This document shows positions 36,376 through 49,161 of a stretch of 64,000 nt of DNA, piece by piece. The stretch lies in the NCBI RefSeq assembly GCF_036323735.1, contig NC_086034.1, forward strand, positions 15,754,501 through 15,818,500, given 5' to 3'. A program made the position numbers and the translations under genes. How positions within the stretch are numbered: the stretch's first letter is position 1; each line of letters starts with the position of its first letter. The notes under the pieces are model-generated. The model searched no databases and had not been told where the DNA came from. It was given only the letters and a program-made list of their open reading frames with translations. The DNA is from Rattus norvegicus (lineage: Eukaryota > Chordata > Mammalia > Rodentia > Muridae).

Positions 36376-38274
36376 TTCTTTTTTAATTGGATATTTTTTA
36401 TTTACATTTCAAATGTTATTCCCTTTCCCAGTTTCCCATCCATAAGCCCTCTATCCCACCCCCTCCCCAATCTTCTATGAGGGTGTTTCCTCTCAACCAC
36501 TCCCACTTCCCACTTCCCCACCCTGACATTCCCCTTCACTGGGGAGAGGGGTCCAGCCTTCACAAGACTAAGGGTTTCTCCTTCCATTGGTGCCCAAAAA
36601 GGCCATCCTCTGCTACATATGCAGCTGGAGCCATGGCTCTTTCCATGTGTACTCTTTGAGTAGTGGATTAGTCCTTTCTCTAACTCCTCCAATAGGGACC
36701 CTGTTCTCAGTTCAATAGTTAGCTGCTAGCATTTACCTCTGTATTTGTCATGCTCTGGCTGAACCTCTCAGGAGACATCAGGATCCTGTCAGCATGCACT
36801 TCTTTGCTTCATCAATATTGTCTAAGATCCTGGATCCCAAGGTGGGGCAGACCCTGACTGGCCATTCCTTCAGTCTCTGCTGCAAACTTTATCTCCATAT
36901 CTCTTCCTATGAATATTTTTGTTCCACCTTTTAAGAAGGACTGAAGCATCTGCACTTTGGTCAACCTTGTTCTTGAGCTTCACGTGGATTGTATCTTGGG
37001 TAATTCGAGCTTTTGGGCTAATATCTACTTATCAGTGAGTGCATACCATGTGTGTTTTTTTGTGATTGGGTTACCTCACTCAGCATGACATTTTCTAGTT
37101 CCATCCATTTGTCTATAAATTTCATGAAGTCATTGCGTTTGATAGCTGAATAGTACTCCATTGTGTAGATGTACCACATTTTCTGTATCCATTCCTCTGT
37201 TGGGGGTGCATCTGGGTTCTTTCCAGCTTCTGGCTATTATAAATAAGGCTGCTATGAACATAGCAGTGCTTATGTCCTTAGTATATGTTGGAGCATCATT
37301 TGGGTATATGCTGGTTCCTCAGGTAGTGCTATATCTAATTTTCTGAGCTATGTCCAGACTGAAATCCTGAGTAGTTATACAAGCTTGCAATCCCCCTAAC
37401 AATGGAGGAGTGTTCCTCTTTCTCCACATTCTCACCAGCATTTGTTGTCACCTGAAGTTTTGATCTTATCCATTTTGACTGGTGTGAGGTGGCATCTCAG
37501 GGTTGTTTTGATTTGCATTTCCCTGATGACTAAGGCTGTTGAACATTTCTTTAGGTACTTCTCAGCCATTCAATATTCCTCAGCTATGAATTCTCTGTTT
37601 AGCTATGTACCTCATTTTTAATAGGGTTATTTGATTCTCTGGAGTCTAACTTCTTGATTTCTTTGAAAATATTGGATATTAGCCCTCTATTAGATGCAGG
37701 ATTGGTAAAGATCTTTTCCCAATCTGTTGATTGCCATTTTGTCCTAATGACACTATCCTTTGCCGTACAGAAGCTTTGCAATTTTATGAGGCCCCACTTG
37801 TCCATTTTAGAGCGTAGTCCATTGGTGTTCTGTTCAGGAAATTTTTCATAGTGCACATGTGATCAAGGCTCTTCCCCACCTTTTCTTCTGTTAGTTTGAG
37901 TGTATCTGGTTTGATGTGGAGGTCCTGGATTCACTTGGACTTAAGCTTTGTGGAGGCTGATAAGAATGGGTTGATTTGAAATCTCCTAAATGCTGACCTC
38001 CAGTTGAACCAGCACCATTTGTTGGAAATGCTGTCTCTTTTCTACTGGATGGTTTTAGCTCCTTTGTCAAAAATCAAGTGACTATTAGGTGTGTGTGTTC
38101 ATTTCTGGGTCTTCAAGTCTATTCCATTGATCTACCTGACTGTCTCTGTACCAATACCATACCGTTTTTATCACTATTGCTTTGTAATACAGCATGAGGT
38201 TAGAGATGGTGATTCCCCCAGAAGTTATTTTATTGTTGAAGAAAGTTTTCACTATCATGGGTTTTTTGTTAAAT
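36376..38274 (-). mobile_element. L1, 5'-truncated, with clean target-site duplication
   Basis: Read from 38,274 downward it begins late in the ORF2 RT-downstream region. It passes the ORF2 C-terminal half (fragments such as KSTDWEKIF-type sequence in 37,856-37,599) and ends in a 3' UTR whose G-rich tract shows as C-rich + strand at 36,435-36,540. The poly(A) side is a short T-rich run at 36,376-36,384. ORF2 is broken by stops and frameshifts. An identical 12-bp direct repeat at both edges defines the insertion as about 1.9 kb. Confidence 0.92.
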
Positions 38275-38286
38275 AGTGAAGATCTT
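38275..38286 (+). repeat. Target-site duplication, right copy
   Basis: AGTGAAGATCTT; see 36,364-36,375. Confidence 0.9.
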
Positions 38287-39245
38287 CAATGGTTGTCTCA
38301 GCTTGAGGTCTACTGAGTGAAACAATTATGATAACTAACAAGTAAAAACTTAAGCAATATGATTCAACCAGAGATAAAATAGTTCTAGCTGAGAATGAAC
38401 CAAGTCACATCAAATGAAACGTTTAGTTTTTTTACACTTGAATATTGATTTTAATAATGTAATCATCAATATTATAGCAGATAAAGTAATTACATATATT
38501 TTCAAAGTACACCTTAGAAATCTATACTGTGACTATGAATATCTTTTAGAAAAATTTAACAAATAGCTTGAATGTTATACTTTATTTTATATTATAATCT
38601 AATTTAGAGTGTTAATTTTTCTACATCATGAAGTTTCTCATCTATATTACAAATTGCCATGCTTTTTTTTGTACTTTTTAGTGGGAACCACCTCTTTAGC
38701 TAGCATTGTACTCTCATAAATTCATACTGACAAATTTTCAAGTATGAACTTGAATATTTTTGTGAAATCATAATTTAAAGGTGTGGTTTTAAGTTTAATC
38801 ATTCAATGTATTTTTAATAAAATTAAACACATCAAATAGAGAACTGTGAAATAATTTTTATTTGCCAGATGTAATTGTCATCTTGGAGGCTGACTACTGA
38901 GTAAGTTCACCCTTTCTACTTCTTTCTCAACCTGTGACTGGTTGATTTAAATCAGCTATTCTAGTTCAAACTCTTCTTCAAGCTGACTGATTAAATCTGG
39001 CTTCATTCAACTTCTCACAGAATTGTTCTCCTTGGCCTCCATCTAACTTTGGCAACTTGTTCTAATCTTCTGATTGATTCGTATTATATTGCTTCAACTA
39101 CATCTTCTGACCGTCAATAAACTCAATGATCTCATAAAGGAACTGAACTTCACTACACTGCATTCATTTCACTGACTCCCTACTGATTTAATTCCCAAAT
39201 CACAGACCAACACACTTCCTACACTGCTCTTTTTCTTTCTTTTCT
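38287..39245. other. Unassigned AT-rich sequence
   Basis: No named repeat recognised. 38,890-39,220 is CT-rich with recurring CTGACTGATT/CTGATTGATT-like words and may be a decayed retroelement end; the family is unknown. Confidence 0.4.
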
Positions 39246-42200
39246 TCTTTTTCATTGTATATTTTATGTATTTACATCTTAATTGTTATCACGGTTTCTC
39301 CCCTCTCTCATCCCTTTCCCCCTGCTTCTATGAAGAAGTTCCCACTCCCACCCACACATTCCCACCTCAACACATTAGCATTCCCCTCTACTGAGGAAAT
39401 GGGCCTTCACAGGACCAAAAACTTCTCCTCCTCTTGATGCCAGACAATGCCATCCTCTGCTACATATGAGGCTGGAACCCTGGATCCACTCATGTGTACT
39501 CTTGGTTGGGGGTTGAGACCTGGGAGCTCTGGGGTGTCTGGTTAGTTGATATTGTTGCTCTTCCTATGGAGTTGCAAACACCTCAGATTCTTCATTCCTT
39601 TCTCTAACTTCTTTATTAAGGTCACCTTGCTCAGTCCAATGGTTAGCTGCAAACATACTCATCTGTATCAGAAAGGCTCTGAGAGAGTCCCTCAAAAGAC
39701 ATTCATATCAGGTTTCTGTCAGCAAAGCAGTTTTTGGAATTAGCAATAGTGACTGGGTTTGGTGGCTGCATATGGGATGGATTCCCAGGTAGGGGAGTCT
39801 CTAGATAGCCTTTCCTTCAGGCCATGCTTCATTCTTTTTCTCCATATTTCCTCCTGTGGGTACTTTGTTCCCCCTTCTAAGAAGGACTGAAGCATCCACA
39901 TTTTGGTCTTTCTTATTCTTGAGCTTTATATGGTCTGGGAATTTTATTTTGGATATTTTGAGATTTTGGGCTAATATCCACTTATCAGTATGTACATACC
40001 ATGTGTGTTCTTTTGTGACTGGGTTATCTCACTCAAGATGATATTTTCTAGTTCCATCCATTTGCCTAAGAATTTCATGTAGTCATTCTTTTAATAGCTG
40101 AGTAGTACTCCACTGTGTAAATGACACCACATTTTCTGTATTCATTCTTCTGTGGAAGGGCATCTGGATTATTTCTAGCTTCTGGCTATGATAAGTAATG
40201 CTGCTATGAACATAATGGAGCATGTGTCCTTGTTATATGATGGAGAAATTTTTGGGTATATGCCTAGGAGTGGTATAGCTGGGTCCTTAGTTTGTACTAT
40301 GTCTAATTTTCTGAGGAACTGCCAGACTGAATTCCACAGTGGTTGCACCCTCTTGCAACCCCATCAACAATTAGGAGTGTTCCTCTTTCTCCAGATCCTC
40401 ACCAGCATTTATTCTTGCCTGAGTTTTTGCTCTTAGTCATCTGACTGGTGTGAGGTGGAATCTCAGGGTTGTTTTAATTTGCATTTCCCTGATGACTAAG
40501 GAAGTTGAACATTTTTTCAGTGCTTCTCTGCCATTCAATATTTCTCAGTTTAGAATACTTTGTTTAGCTTTGTATCCCATTTTTAATAGGATTGTTTGGT
40601 TCTCTGAAGTCAAATTTTTTTAGTTCTTTGTATATATTAGGTATTAGCCTTCTATCAGATGTAGGATTGGTAAAGATCTTTTTTGAATCTTTTTGTTGCC
40701 ATTTTGTCCTATTGACAATATCCTTTGTCTAACAGAAGCTTTGTAATTTTAAAAGGTTCCATTTATTGATTCTTGATCTTAGAGAAAAAGCCATTGTTGT
40801 TCTGTTCAGCAGTTTTCTCTGTGCTAATGTGTTGGAGACTCTTCCCCACTTTATCTTCTCTGAGTTTCAGTGTAACTGGTTTTATGTGAAGGTCTTTGAT
40901 CCACTTGAACTTGAGCTTTTTACAAGGAGATAAGAATAGGTTGATTTGCAGTCTTCTATATGCTGACCTCCAATGGAACCAGCACCATTTGTTGAAATTG
41001 CTGCCTTTTTTCCAATCGCAAGGTTTTAACTCCTTTGTCAAAGATCAAGTGACCATAAGTGTGTGCATTCATTTCTGGGCCTCAATGCTATTCCATGGAT
41101 CTACCTGCTTGTCTCTGTACCAATACCAGGTCATTTTTATTATGATTACTCTGGACTATAGCTTGAGGTCAGGGATGGTGATTCCCCCAGAACTTCTTTT
41201 ACTGTTGAGGATAGTTTTAACTATCCTGGTTTTTTGTTATTCCAAATGAATTTACAAACTGCTCTTTCTAACTCTATGAAGAATTGAGTTGAAATTTTGA
41301 TGGGGATTGCATTGAATATGAGGATTGCTTTGGGCAATATGACTATTTTTACACTATTAATTCTGCCAATCCATGAGCATGGGAGGTCTTTCCAATTTCT
41401 GAGATCTTCTTCAATTTCTATCTTCAAAGACTTGAAGCTCTTGTTATACAGATCTTTCACATACTTGGTTAGAGTCACACCCATGTATTTTATGTTATTT
41501 GTGACTATTGTGAAAGGTGTCATTTCCCTGATTTCTTTCTCAGCTTGTTTATGCTTTGAGTAGAGGAAGGCTACTGATTTGTTTGAATTAATTTTGAAGT
41601 TGTTTATCTGCTGTAGGAATTCTGTGGTGGAAATGTTGGGGACACTTAAGTATACTATCATATCTTCTGCAAATATTAATATTTTAACTTATTTCTTTCC
41701 AATTTGTATCGTATTTGACCTCTTTTGGTGTCTAATTGCTCTGACTAGGACTTCACGTACTATATTAAATAGGTAAGGATAGAGTAGGCAGCATTATCTA
41801 GTTCCTGATTTTAGTGGGATTGTTTCAAGTTTCTCTCCATTTAGTGTGATGTTGGCTACTGGTTTGCTGTATATTGCTTTTTCCAGATTTAGGTATGGGA
41901 CTTGAATTCCTGGTATTTCCAAGAGTTTTCATGAACTGGTGTTGAATTTTGTCAAATGCTTTCTCAGCATCTAATAATATGATTATATGGGTTTTATCTT
42001 TGTTTTTCTTTGTATAATGGATTACATTGATGGATTTCTGCATATTGAACCATCCCTACTTCTATGGGATAAAGCCTATTTGATCATAGTGAATTATTGT
42101 TTTGATGTGTTCTTAGATTTGGTTTGTGAGAAATTTATTGATTATTTTTGCATTGATATTCATAAGTGCATTTGACCTGAAGTATTCTTCCTTTGTTGGT

Positions 42201-42312
42201 TCTTTATGTGCTTTAGGCATAATCATAATTGTGGCTTCAAAGAACAAATTGGGTAGTCTTTTTTTCTGTTTCTATTTTGTGGAGTAGTTTGACGAGTATT
42301 GTTATTAGGTAT
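39246..42312 (-). mobile_element. L1, 5'-truncated, about 3.1 kb (ORF2 RT to 3' UTR)
   Basis: From high to low coordinate it holds part of the ORF2 RT domain, the region after it, the C-terminus and a 3' UTR with its C-rich + strand tract at 39,300-39,385. The frame at 41,661-41,221 (146 codons) starts in RT motif C's right half (MIVYLSVP) and reads through the LPCSWIGRINSVK block. 42,043-41,825 holds the RT motif A region (LLDAEKAFDKIQH). Multiple stops and frameshifts make it inactive. The target duplication is not obvious. Confidence 0.9.
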
Positions 42313-42560
42313 TGAGGGCTGTGAGACAGTCACTCTGGACACATCTAGAGACCAGAATGATCCTGTCCCAGTCTGTTCTTCATTTCCTGTGTCCTGTGCA
42401 ATCCTGGCAGGTTTCTCTTTGGACAGTTATTGGAGAAAAAGTGGGATATAGCACTCCTGGGAGACCAGCCCCCTCAGGGAAGGATTTGGTCTGGAAGGCT
42501 GTAAGATAGCCTTAGCTCTAGGAACAGATGGAGACAGGACCAAACATTTCTTTAAAATGT
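42313..42560 (-). repeat. Possible L1 5' UTR monomer-like sequence
   Basis: It directly abuts the 5' side of the preceding L1, is GC-richer than its flanks and contains two similar words about 185 bases apart (GCTGTGAGACAGTC at about 42,319 and GCTGTAAGATAGCC at about 42,498). L1 promoters in murine rodents are built of roughly 200-base monomers, so it may be part of this L1's 5' end joined by an internal deletion. This is inference; it could also be unrelated DNA. Confidence 0.3.
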
Positions 42561-42582
42561 TATTTTATATTGATTCTTTGTA

Positions 42583-42583
<1 letters not shown>

Positions 42584-42630
<47 letters not shown>
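42584..42630. repeat. (GT)n microsatellite
   Basis: About 23 GT units. Confidence 0.97.
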
Positions 42631-42631
<1 letters not shown>

Positions 42632-43005
42632 CACTGTACCTGTGTGAATATAGAGGCCAGAAAACTATTAGTTTCTAGCATATTGTATTTTTATTTTTTC
42701 CTTTGAGTTAATATCACTTTTTCAACCTTGAGTTTCTTGACTTTTAGGTAGACTGCAAGTCAGTAATGCTTGGTTTCCTCTTCTCTCTGTCTCACTTACT
42801 ACTGGGATTAGAAGCATGAATAGGACACCAGACGTGTGGTGTGTTCACTGAGATCCAAGCAATTATTTTCTAGAATGGGATTTTGATGGCATAATTTCTG
42901 TAAGTATAGCAGTGTTTTATGATAGATTCTTCCTGTGAACCAAGTGCCTGATGTGATTGAAGTCTATCTGTGCAATACCTTTTTATTGCTTAAATAAATC
43001 TCCAG
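42631..43005 (-). mobile_element. Possible old B1/B4-like SINE fragment plus unassigned flank
   Basis: At 42,720-42,860 the + strand shows a faint complement of a B1/B4 body ('tcaaccttgagtttcttgac', 'cttactactgggattagaag', 'gacaccagacgtgtgg'). The rest is unassigned. Confidence 0.4.
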
Positions 43006-43195
43006 CCAGTGAGATGGCCCAGCTGGCAATGGTGCTTATCACCACATCTGAGAACCTGAATTCAGTCCCTATAACACACATGGTGGAGTTATCTGACTTA
43101 TGTTCTCCTCTGTCCTTCACATGCTACAACACATGACGTCATGATGTCTATCCCAATATGTCAAGTAAATAATGAAAATATATCTCTCTATCATT
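43006..43195 (+). mobile_element. B3/B2-type SINE
   Basis: A tRNA-derived head (GCCAGTGAGATGGCCCAGCT at about 43,012, A-box-like), a B-box-like GAATTCAGTCC at about 43,057, 'aacacacatggtggagttat', a 'gttctcctctgtccttcaca' stretch and a tail with AAGTAAATAATGAAA. The order fits B3 better than B2. It is an old copy. Confidence 0.75.
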
Positions 43196-44264
43196 TTTAG
43201 AAAAGATAGAGGCTTCACATTTATGTATAGATCCTTCAATTTTCTTGTTTTCGAGTGGTTTATTGGAAAATTGCAATATTCGTTAAATAAACAGAGTTTA
43301 AATTGATGTGGCTATAGTAAATGCTTGATTTTTCCTGTTGTTTTATTTAATCTGTGGGTGTATGTTTTGAAGAAATTTCTTACAACCTGGTGGGTAGCAC
43401 ACTTCAGTCTCCTTCTAAATGTACTGCTATTAAGCTAATGAGCACATATAGTTCAATTCCCCCGTGCAGGCATCAGCAGCCTACTGTTAAGCAAATCCAA
43501 GCATACTTTCTTTCTCACTTAAATTTCTTCTTTTATTAGGATGTATTATATACATCACTTCTGTAAGAATTATTTTTTTCATTTAGGCACCTGTTTGATA
43601 AGCACTTAACATAATTTTTCTCAGGGATCAAAATTATGTTTATATATAAATTTTGTACCTACTCTTATTCATATTTTAATTTTTCTTGATTCGTTTTGCT
43701 TTTTAATGCATTACCATGTTTAAAGGATTTCAGTTTGAGAATTTTGTGCATGCATACTAAGAAATGTGATAACTACCACCCTTATCTCCCACCTACTTCC
43801 CTCAGATCTCCTATAACATGCTAGCCTCCTAAATCCATGTTTTGTTTTGTTTTGTTTTGTTTTTTGATAAGCACTAAGTCTACACATTGATTCTTGTCTG
43901 TACATGAGTGTGGAGTCACCCAGTTGCACATTTGAAAACTGCCAGTGCTTGCTTATTAAAGAAAGAGTGACTATCCCTTGCTGAGCAGCCATCCAGTACC
44001 AATAACTCTCCTGTAAGGGTTATGGTTGGCAGATCATTTTGCCCTATATTCTAGAATTTCAGTTGGTTTGATCTTGTTGAATTGTTGTGCAGGTCAGCAC
44101 AGGTGCTATGCATTACCGAGTCCACTAGTTATTTCATATCCTGATAGCAGAATCAACTTCCACAATGTTCCCTGAGCTTTGTGGGTAATCAGGTTACTAA
44201 AGATGCCCCATTTGGAATGAGTGGTCACTCTCTTCTCAGAACTTTGCCCAATTTTGGATCTCTT
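43196..44264. other. Unassigned sequence with a short (GTTTT)n
   Basis: A (TTTTG)n of about five units lies at 43,838-43,862. 43,760-44,170 reads vaguely like a rodent retroelement 3' region (a 'gtttgatcttgttgaattg' and GTGCAGGTCAGCAC stretch), but I cannot name the family. Confidence 0.35.
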
Positions 44265-44368
<104 letters not shown>

Positions 44369-44756
44369 AAAAGAAACCTCTCTAATCAAGGATGAGTACT
44401 TGGGTTTAAACAAAATCTACGGGTTTAAAAGCAAAGAATTAGAAAGTGTTTTGACAGTAAGGTTATTTGGCAAAACAATAACAGGTTCTGCCCTAGGGCA
44501 TATAACCACCCCAGGTCTGATCTTTGAGTAGGGTCTTTACCAGGCATGCGGTTTCTTTATGCAGAGCAAACCTCTAAAATCCAATAAAAAAGTATGTGGT
44601 TATTCCATAACAGCTATGTCAGTATTTTACCAGTAGAAATTTTGTCCCTAGAAGACTGGAATTACAGCATGGTACAGTGCTGGGTAAAGTCACTGATGTC
44701 TTTTTCCCCTAATAGGCTTCACAATACCTTCAGGGACTAAGGAAAGCTAAACATAT
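44369..44756. other. Unassigned sequence
   Basis: No recognisable feature. Confidence 0.45.
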
Positions 44757-46232
44757 GAGTAAGCCAAGATTTTGGGCTAATATCCACTTATCAGTGAGTG
44801 CATACCATGTGTGTTCTTTTGTGATTGGGTTACCTCACTCAGGACATTTTCTAGTTCCATCCATTTCCCTATGAATTTCATGAAGTCATTGTTTTTAATG
44901 GCTGAGTAGTACTTCATTGTGTAGATGTACCACATTTTCTGTATCCATTCCTTTGTTGAGGGACATCTGGGTTATTTCCACCTTCCGGCCATAAAACATA
45001 AGGCTGCTATGAACATAGTAGAGCATTTTTCCTTGTTATATGTTGAAGCATCTTTTGGGTATATGCCTAGTAGTGGTACAGCTGGGTCCTCAGGTAGTGG
45101 AATGTCCAATTTTCTGAGGAACCTCCAGACTGATTTCCAGAATGGTTGTACTAGTTTGGAATCCCACCAACAATGGAGGAGTGTTCCTCTATCTCCACAT
45201 CCTCACCAGTATCTGCTGTCACCTGAGTATTTTATCTTAGCCATTCTGACTAGTGTGAGGTGGAATCTCAGGGTGAGGTGGAATCTCAGGGTTGTTTTGA
45301 CTTGCATTTCCCTAATGACTAAGAATGTTGAACATTTTTTAGGTGCTTTTTGGCCATTCAATAATCCTCAGCTGAGAATGTTCTGTTTAGCTCTGTACCC
45401 CATTTTTAGTAGAATTATTTGGCTCTCTGGAGTCTAACTTCTTGAGTTCTTTGTATATCTTGGATATTAGCCCTCTATCAGATGTAGGATTGGTAAAAAT
45501 CTTTCCCAATCTGTTGGTTGCCCTTTTGTCCTAATGACAATATTCTTTGCCTTACAGAAACTTTGCAATTTTATGAAGTCTCATTTGTCAATTCTTTATC
45601 ATAAAGCACAAGCCATTGGTGTTTTGTTCAGGAAATTTTTCCCAGTGCCCATATGTTTGAAATTCTTCCCCACCTTTTCTTCTATTAGTTTTAGTGTATC
45701 TGGTTTTATGTGGAGGTCCTTGATCCACTTGAGCTTTGTACAGGAGGCTAAGAATGAATCAATTTCCCTTATTCTATACACTGACCTCAAGTTGAACCAG
45801 CACCATTTGTTGAAAATTCTATCTTTTCTCCACTGTATGATTTTAGCTCCTTTGTCAAAGATCAAGTAATCATAGGTGTGTGGGTTTATTTCTGTGTCTC
45901 CAATTCTATTCCATTGATCTACCTGCCTGTCTCTGTGGCAATACCTTATAGTTTTAGGACTATTGCTGTGTAATTTAGCTTGAGGTGAAGATGGTAATTA
46001 CCCCACAAGTTCTTTTATTTTTGAAGGTATTTTTCACTATCCTGGTTTTTTTTGTTATTCCAAGTGAATTTGTAAATTTCCCTGTCTTACTCTATGAATT
46101 GAGTTGGAATTTTAAATCTGTAGATTGGTTTTGGCGAGATGGCCCTTTTTACTCTTTTAATCCTGCCAATCTGTGAACCTGGAAGATCTTTCCATCTTCT
46201 GAGATTTTCTTCAATTTCTTTCTTCTGAGACT
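44757..46232 (-). mobile_element. L1 ORF2 fragment lacking its 3' UTR
   Basis: ORF2 sequence from the region after RT down to the C-terminus. It starts abruptly at the low-coordinate side in the last ORF2 codons ('ttttgggctaatatccactt'), with no 3' UTR or poly(A), so it is truncated at both ends. The frame at 45,865-45,599 reads the KWCWFNLRSVYR block of ORF2. An 18-20 base tandem duplication (GAGGTGGAATCTCAGGGT) lies at 45,256-45,293. It is not functional. Confidence 0.88.
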
Positions 46233-46683
46233 TGAAGTTCCAGATGGGTGTGTACAGAATTTTGTCATCTAGATGGGCAAAATATATCTTATCAATATCA
46301 GAAGATATTGTGTGGTGGGTTCTTTCATGTGGCAACTTAATTGAGTTCAAGAGCATATATGATGCAAGGATGCACAGGATCTGCTATCGAAATGGAATGT
46401 GTATTCCTGGTGTGGTGGCAGCCCGCCAAGAGAGCTGTGAGTGAGGGCAGAGCTCCTTGACAGGGTGCCAAGTTGGAATGGCTTGTGAACTGTCTGGATC
46501 AGAAAGTACTTGGGGGCAGCTTGGAGCCACTGAGATAAATTTGTGCTAGTTCCAGTGGCCTGCTGGAGACTTGCAAGAGCATTACTGCCAGGATACCTGT
46601 GGGAACCGTTCTGCCCTTTTTTACAGCAACACCATATATAAACTAAAAACAAAACCAAAAAATATCACATGATCGTTTCATTA
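46233..46683. other. Unidentified segment between two head-to-head L1s
   Basis: It separates a - strand and a + strand L1 whose 5' sides face each other. It includes a short dyad at about 46,282-46,310 (ATATCTTAT and its near-complement around CAATATCAG). A GC-richer part at 46,400-46,620 could be an L1 5' UTR or an LTR; the family is not recognised. Confidence 0.35.
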
Positions 46684-48021
46684 CCTAATGAAATGCGGAA
46701 GAGCCCTTTGACAATATCTAACACCCCTCCATGACAAAAGTCCTGGAAAAAGCGGAGACACAGGGGACATGATAAACCAAAATAAAGGCAGTGAACTGCA
46801 AGTCCTATCAAGCACCAAAAAATATTGAGGAACTCAAAGCAAATCCATTAAAATCTGGAAAAAGATAACCACTCTCCCCACACCTGTTCAGTATAGTACT
46901 AGAAGTCTTAGCAAGAGCACTAAGGCAACTTAAGAGGATTAGGGGAATATGAACTGGAAAGAATTAAGTCAAAGTATCTTTATTTGCTGATATAATAGTA
47001 TACATAAGTGACCCTAAAAATTCCACTAGGAAACTCTTGTAAGTGACACATATTTTCAGCAGAGTAGCTGGATACAAAATCACCTCATGTAGCCCTCTCA
47101 TATGCAAATGACTAATAGATTGAGAAAGAAATCAGAGAAACAATTCGTTTATAATATCCTCAAATAATATAAAATATCTTTTGGAGTCATTCTAACCAAG
47201 CAAATGAAAGATTGATTTGATTTAAACTTTAAGTATTTGAAGAAAAATATTAGAGGAAAAATTAGAAGATAGAAAGATCTCCCATGCTCATGAATTGGTA
47301 GGATTAACATAGTAAAAGTGGCCATCCTACCAAACCAGCCCATTCATTCCATGCATTCTACAACAGTATTCTGATGCAAATCTTCACAGACCTTGAAAGG
47401 ACAATTTTCAGATTCATATGGAAACAAAACCTATGGTAGCTAAAACAATCCTGATTGGTGAACGGACTGAAAGAGATGTCATAAAAGCAGCATGGAATTG
47501 GCAAAAAACATACATTGATCATTGGAATCCAATTAAAAACCCAGATATAGATCTATATACTTATGGACAACTGGCTTTTGATAAAAAAAATAAAATCAGA
47601 AACACACAATAGAAAAAAAGCAACATCTTCAACAGATGATCTGGTAAAGGTAGATTTCTTCGCGTAGAAGAATACACATAGATCCATTTACCACCCTGCA
47701 CAAAACTCAACACCAAGTGGACCAAATACCTCAACACAAAACCCAACGACCTGAACCTGACAGAACTGCATAAGGGAAATATCTTTCAACTCATTTCCAT
47801 GCAAAAAGATTTTCTGAACAGAACACGGGAGCTAGCACCGCCACTAATATCAAAACAAAAGGGACGTCATGAAACTGAAAATCTTATGAATGGAAATGAA
47901 CACCATTATTCTGACTAAGTGATAGTCTACAGAACAGAGAAAGATTTTTACAAACTCCACATCTGATAGACGTCTAATATCTATAATATGTAAAGAACAT
48001 TAAAAAAAATCTATACATCAA

Positions 48022-48362
48022 TGCTCCAGAGGTGGTGGAACCTTTCTTGGAAGAATGGAGCCAGTAATTGAGGCAAACTAAAGTCCAGTGCAATGTGCCC
48101 ACTTTAATTGTCAGAGCCTCAATTTATTTGCAATTGAAGAAGTGTCACCTTAGTGTAGATATACAAGGATAAATCACATGTATCAAAACATATATTTTCA
48201 TAAAGGCATAGAGACATTTAATTAAATCTTTTATACCTGGGAGAAGCATAAAACCACATTTGAAGAATCTTAGGTCACAAGACTCTTGTTTTGTTTTCTT
48301 TCAGTTTTCTCACAAGCACTCAGATTTTTCCTCACAGAACTTCATTCTCAGACCATATTCCA
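48022..48362. mobile_element. Unidentified insertion within old L1
   Basis: The L1 reading stops after 'tctatacatcaa' and resumes at 'agtagatatcaagaaaac'. The two edges resemble each other (TATACATCAA / TAGATATCAAG), as a diverged target-site duplication of about 10-12 bases would. The insert, about 340 bases, starts TGCTCCAGAGG and is of unknown family. Confidence 0.5.
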
Positions 48363-48778
48363 GTAAGTAGATATCAAGAAAACAAGTAGCCCAATGGGTA
48401 ACTGATTTGAACAAGGGATTCTCAAAAGATGAAGCTCACCTGGTTGAGAAACATTTAAAGAGATATTCAACATTCTTAGCCATTATGTATATGGCAAATC
48501 AAAATTACTTTGAGGGTTCATCTAACAACTCTCAGAATTGCTAAGACCAATAAAATATGATAGCTCATGTTGGGGAGGATGTGGAATAATAGGAATATTT
48601 GTACATTAGTGGTTGGTGTGCAACATTGTACAGGAACTGTGGAAATTAGCGTGATGGTTCCTCAGGAAGATGGAAATTGATCTACCCGAAGATTCAGCTA
48701 TATTACGCTTAGGCATTGACCCAATATACTTTATCTTACCACAAATACATTTGCTCAGCCATGTTCATTGTTGTTGTA

Positions 48779-49161
48779 TGTTGCCTGTTGCCTGTGCCCT
48801 GGACAGCTCTCCGCCCGACTCTACCTGCCCTTGAGAGTTGGGTTGAGTTGGCAGAGAGTCAATGACACAGATTCCCAGAGCAGGTGAGAAACATTGCAGC
48901 AAGCTCATCTAAGCACTGCTGCCAACTTCTTTAATACCCTCCACCCACTCGACCATTGACCCCAAGAAAGCGTCTCTTCCAAATAGCAGTTTCCTGATTG
49001 GCTGGCATTGTTTGCACTAGCAATTCTTGGTCTCTCAAGCAGTCCTCATTTATGTCCTCCTGCAGGAATACCAATGTCTCAGTCAGTCCTCACTTAGGAT
49101 GCTTTTGTGGCTGCAAGGTCCCCAGCATTTACTTAGAGTCAGCCCCACCATCCCTGCTACA
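48779..49161 (-). mobile_element. ERV-type solitary LTR inserted in old L1
   Basis: A 383-base block with TGTTGCC at its left edge and GCTACA at its right, so it reads TGT...ACA on either strand. On the - strand it has a TATTAAAG box complementary to 48,930-48,937 and a CCAATCAG box complementary to about 48,997, the order of a class II rodent ERV LTR. Flanks GTTGTA and GCTCTA may be a worn 6-bp target duplication. No internal region is present. Confidence 0.65.

Noticed and set aside
44925..45437. 170-codon + strand frame
   Set aside because: It is antisense to an L1 ORF2 fragment.
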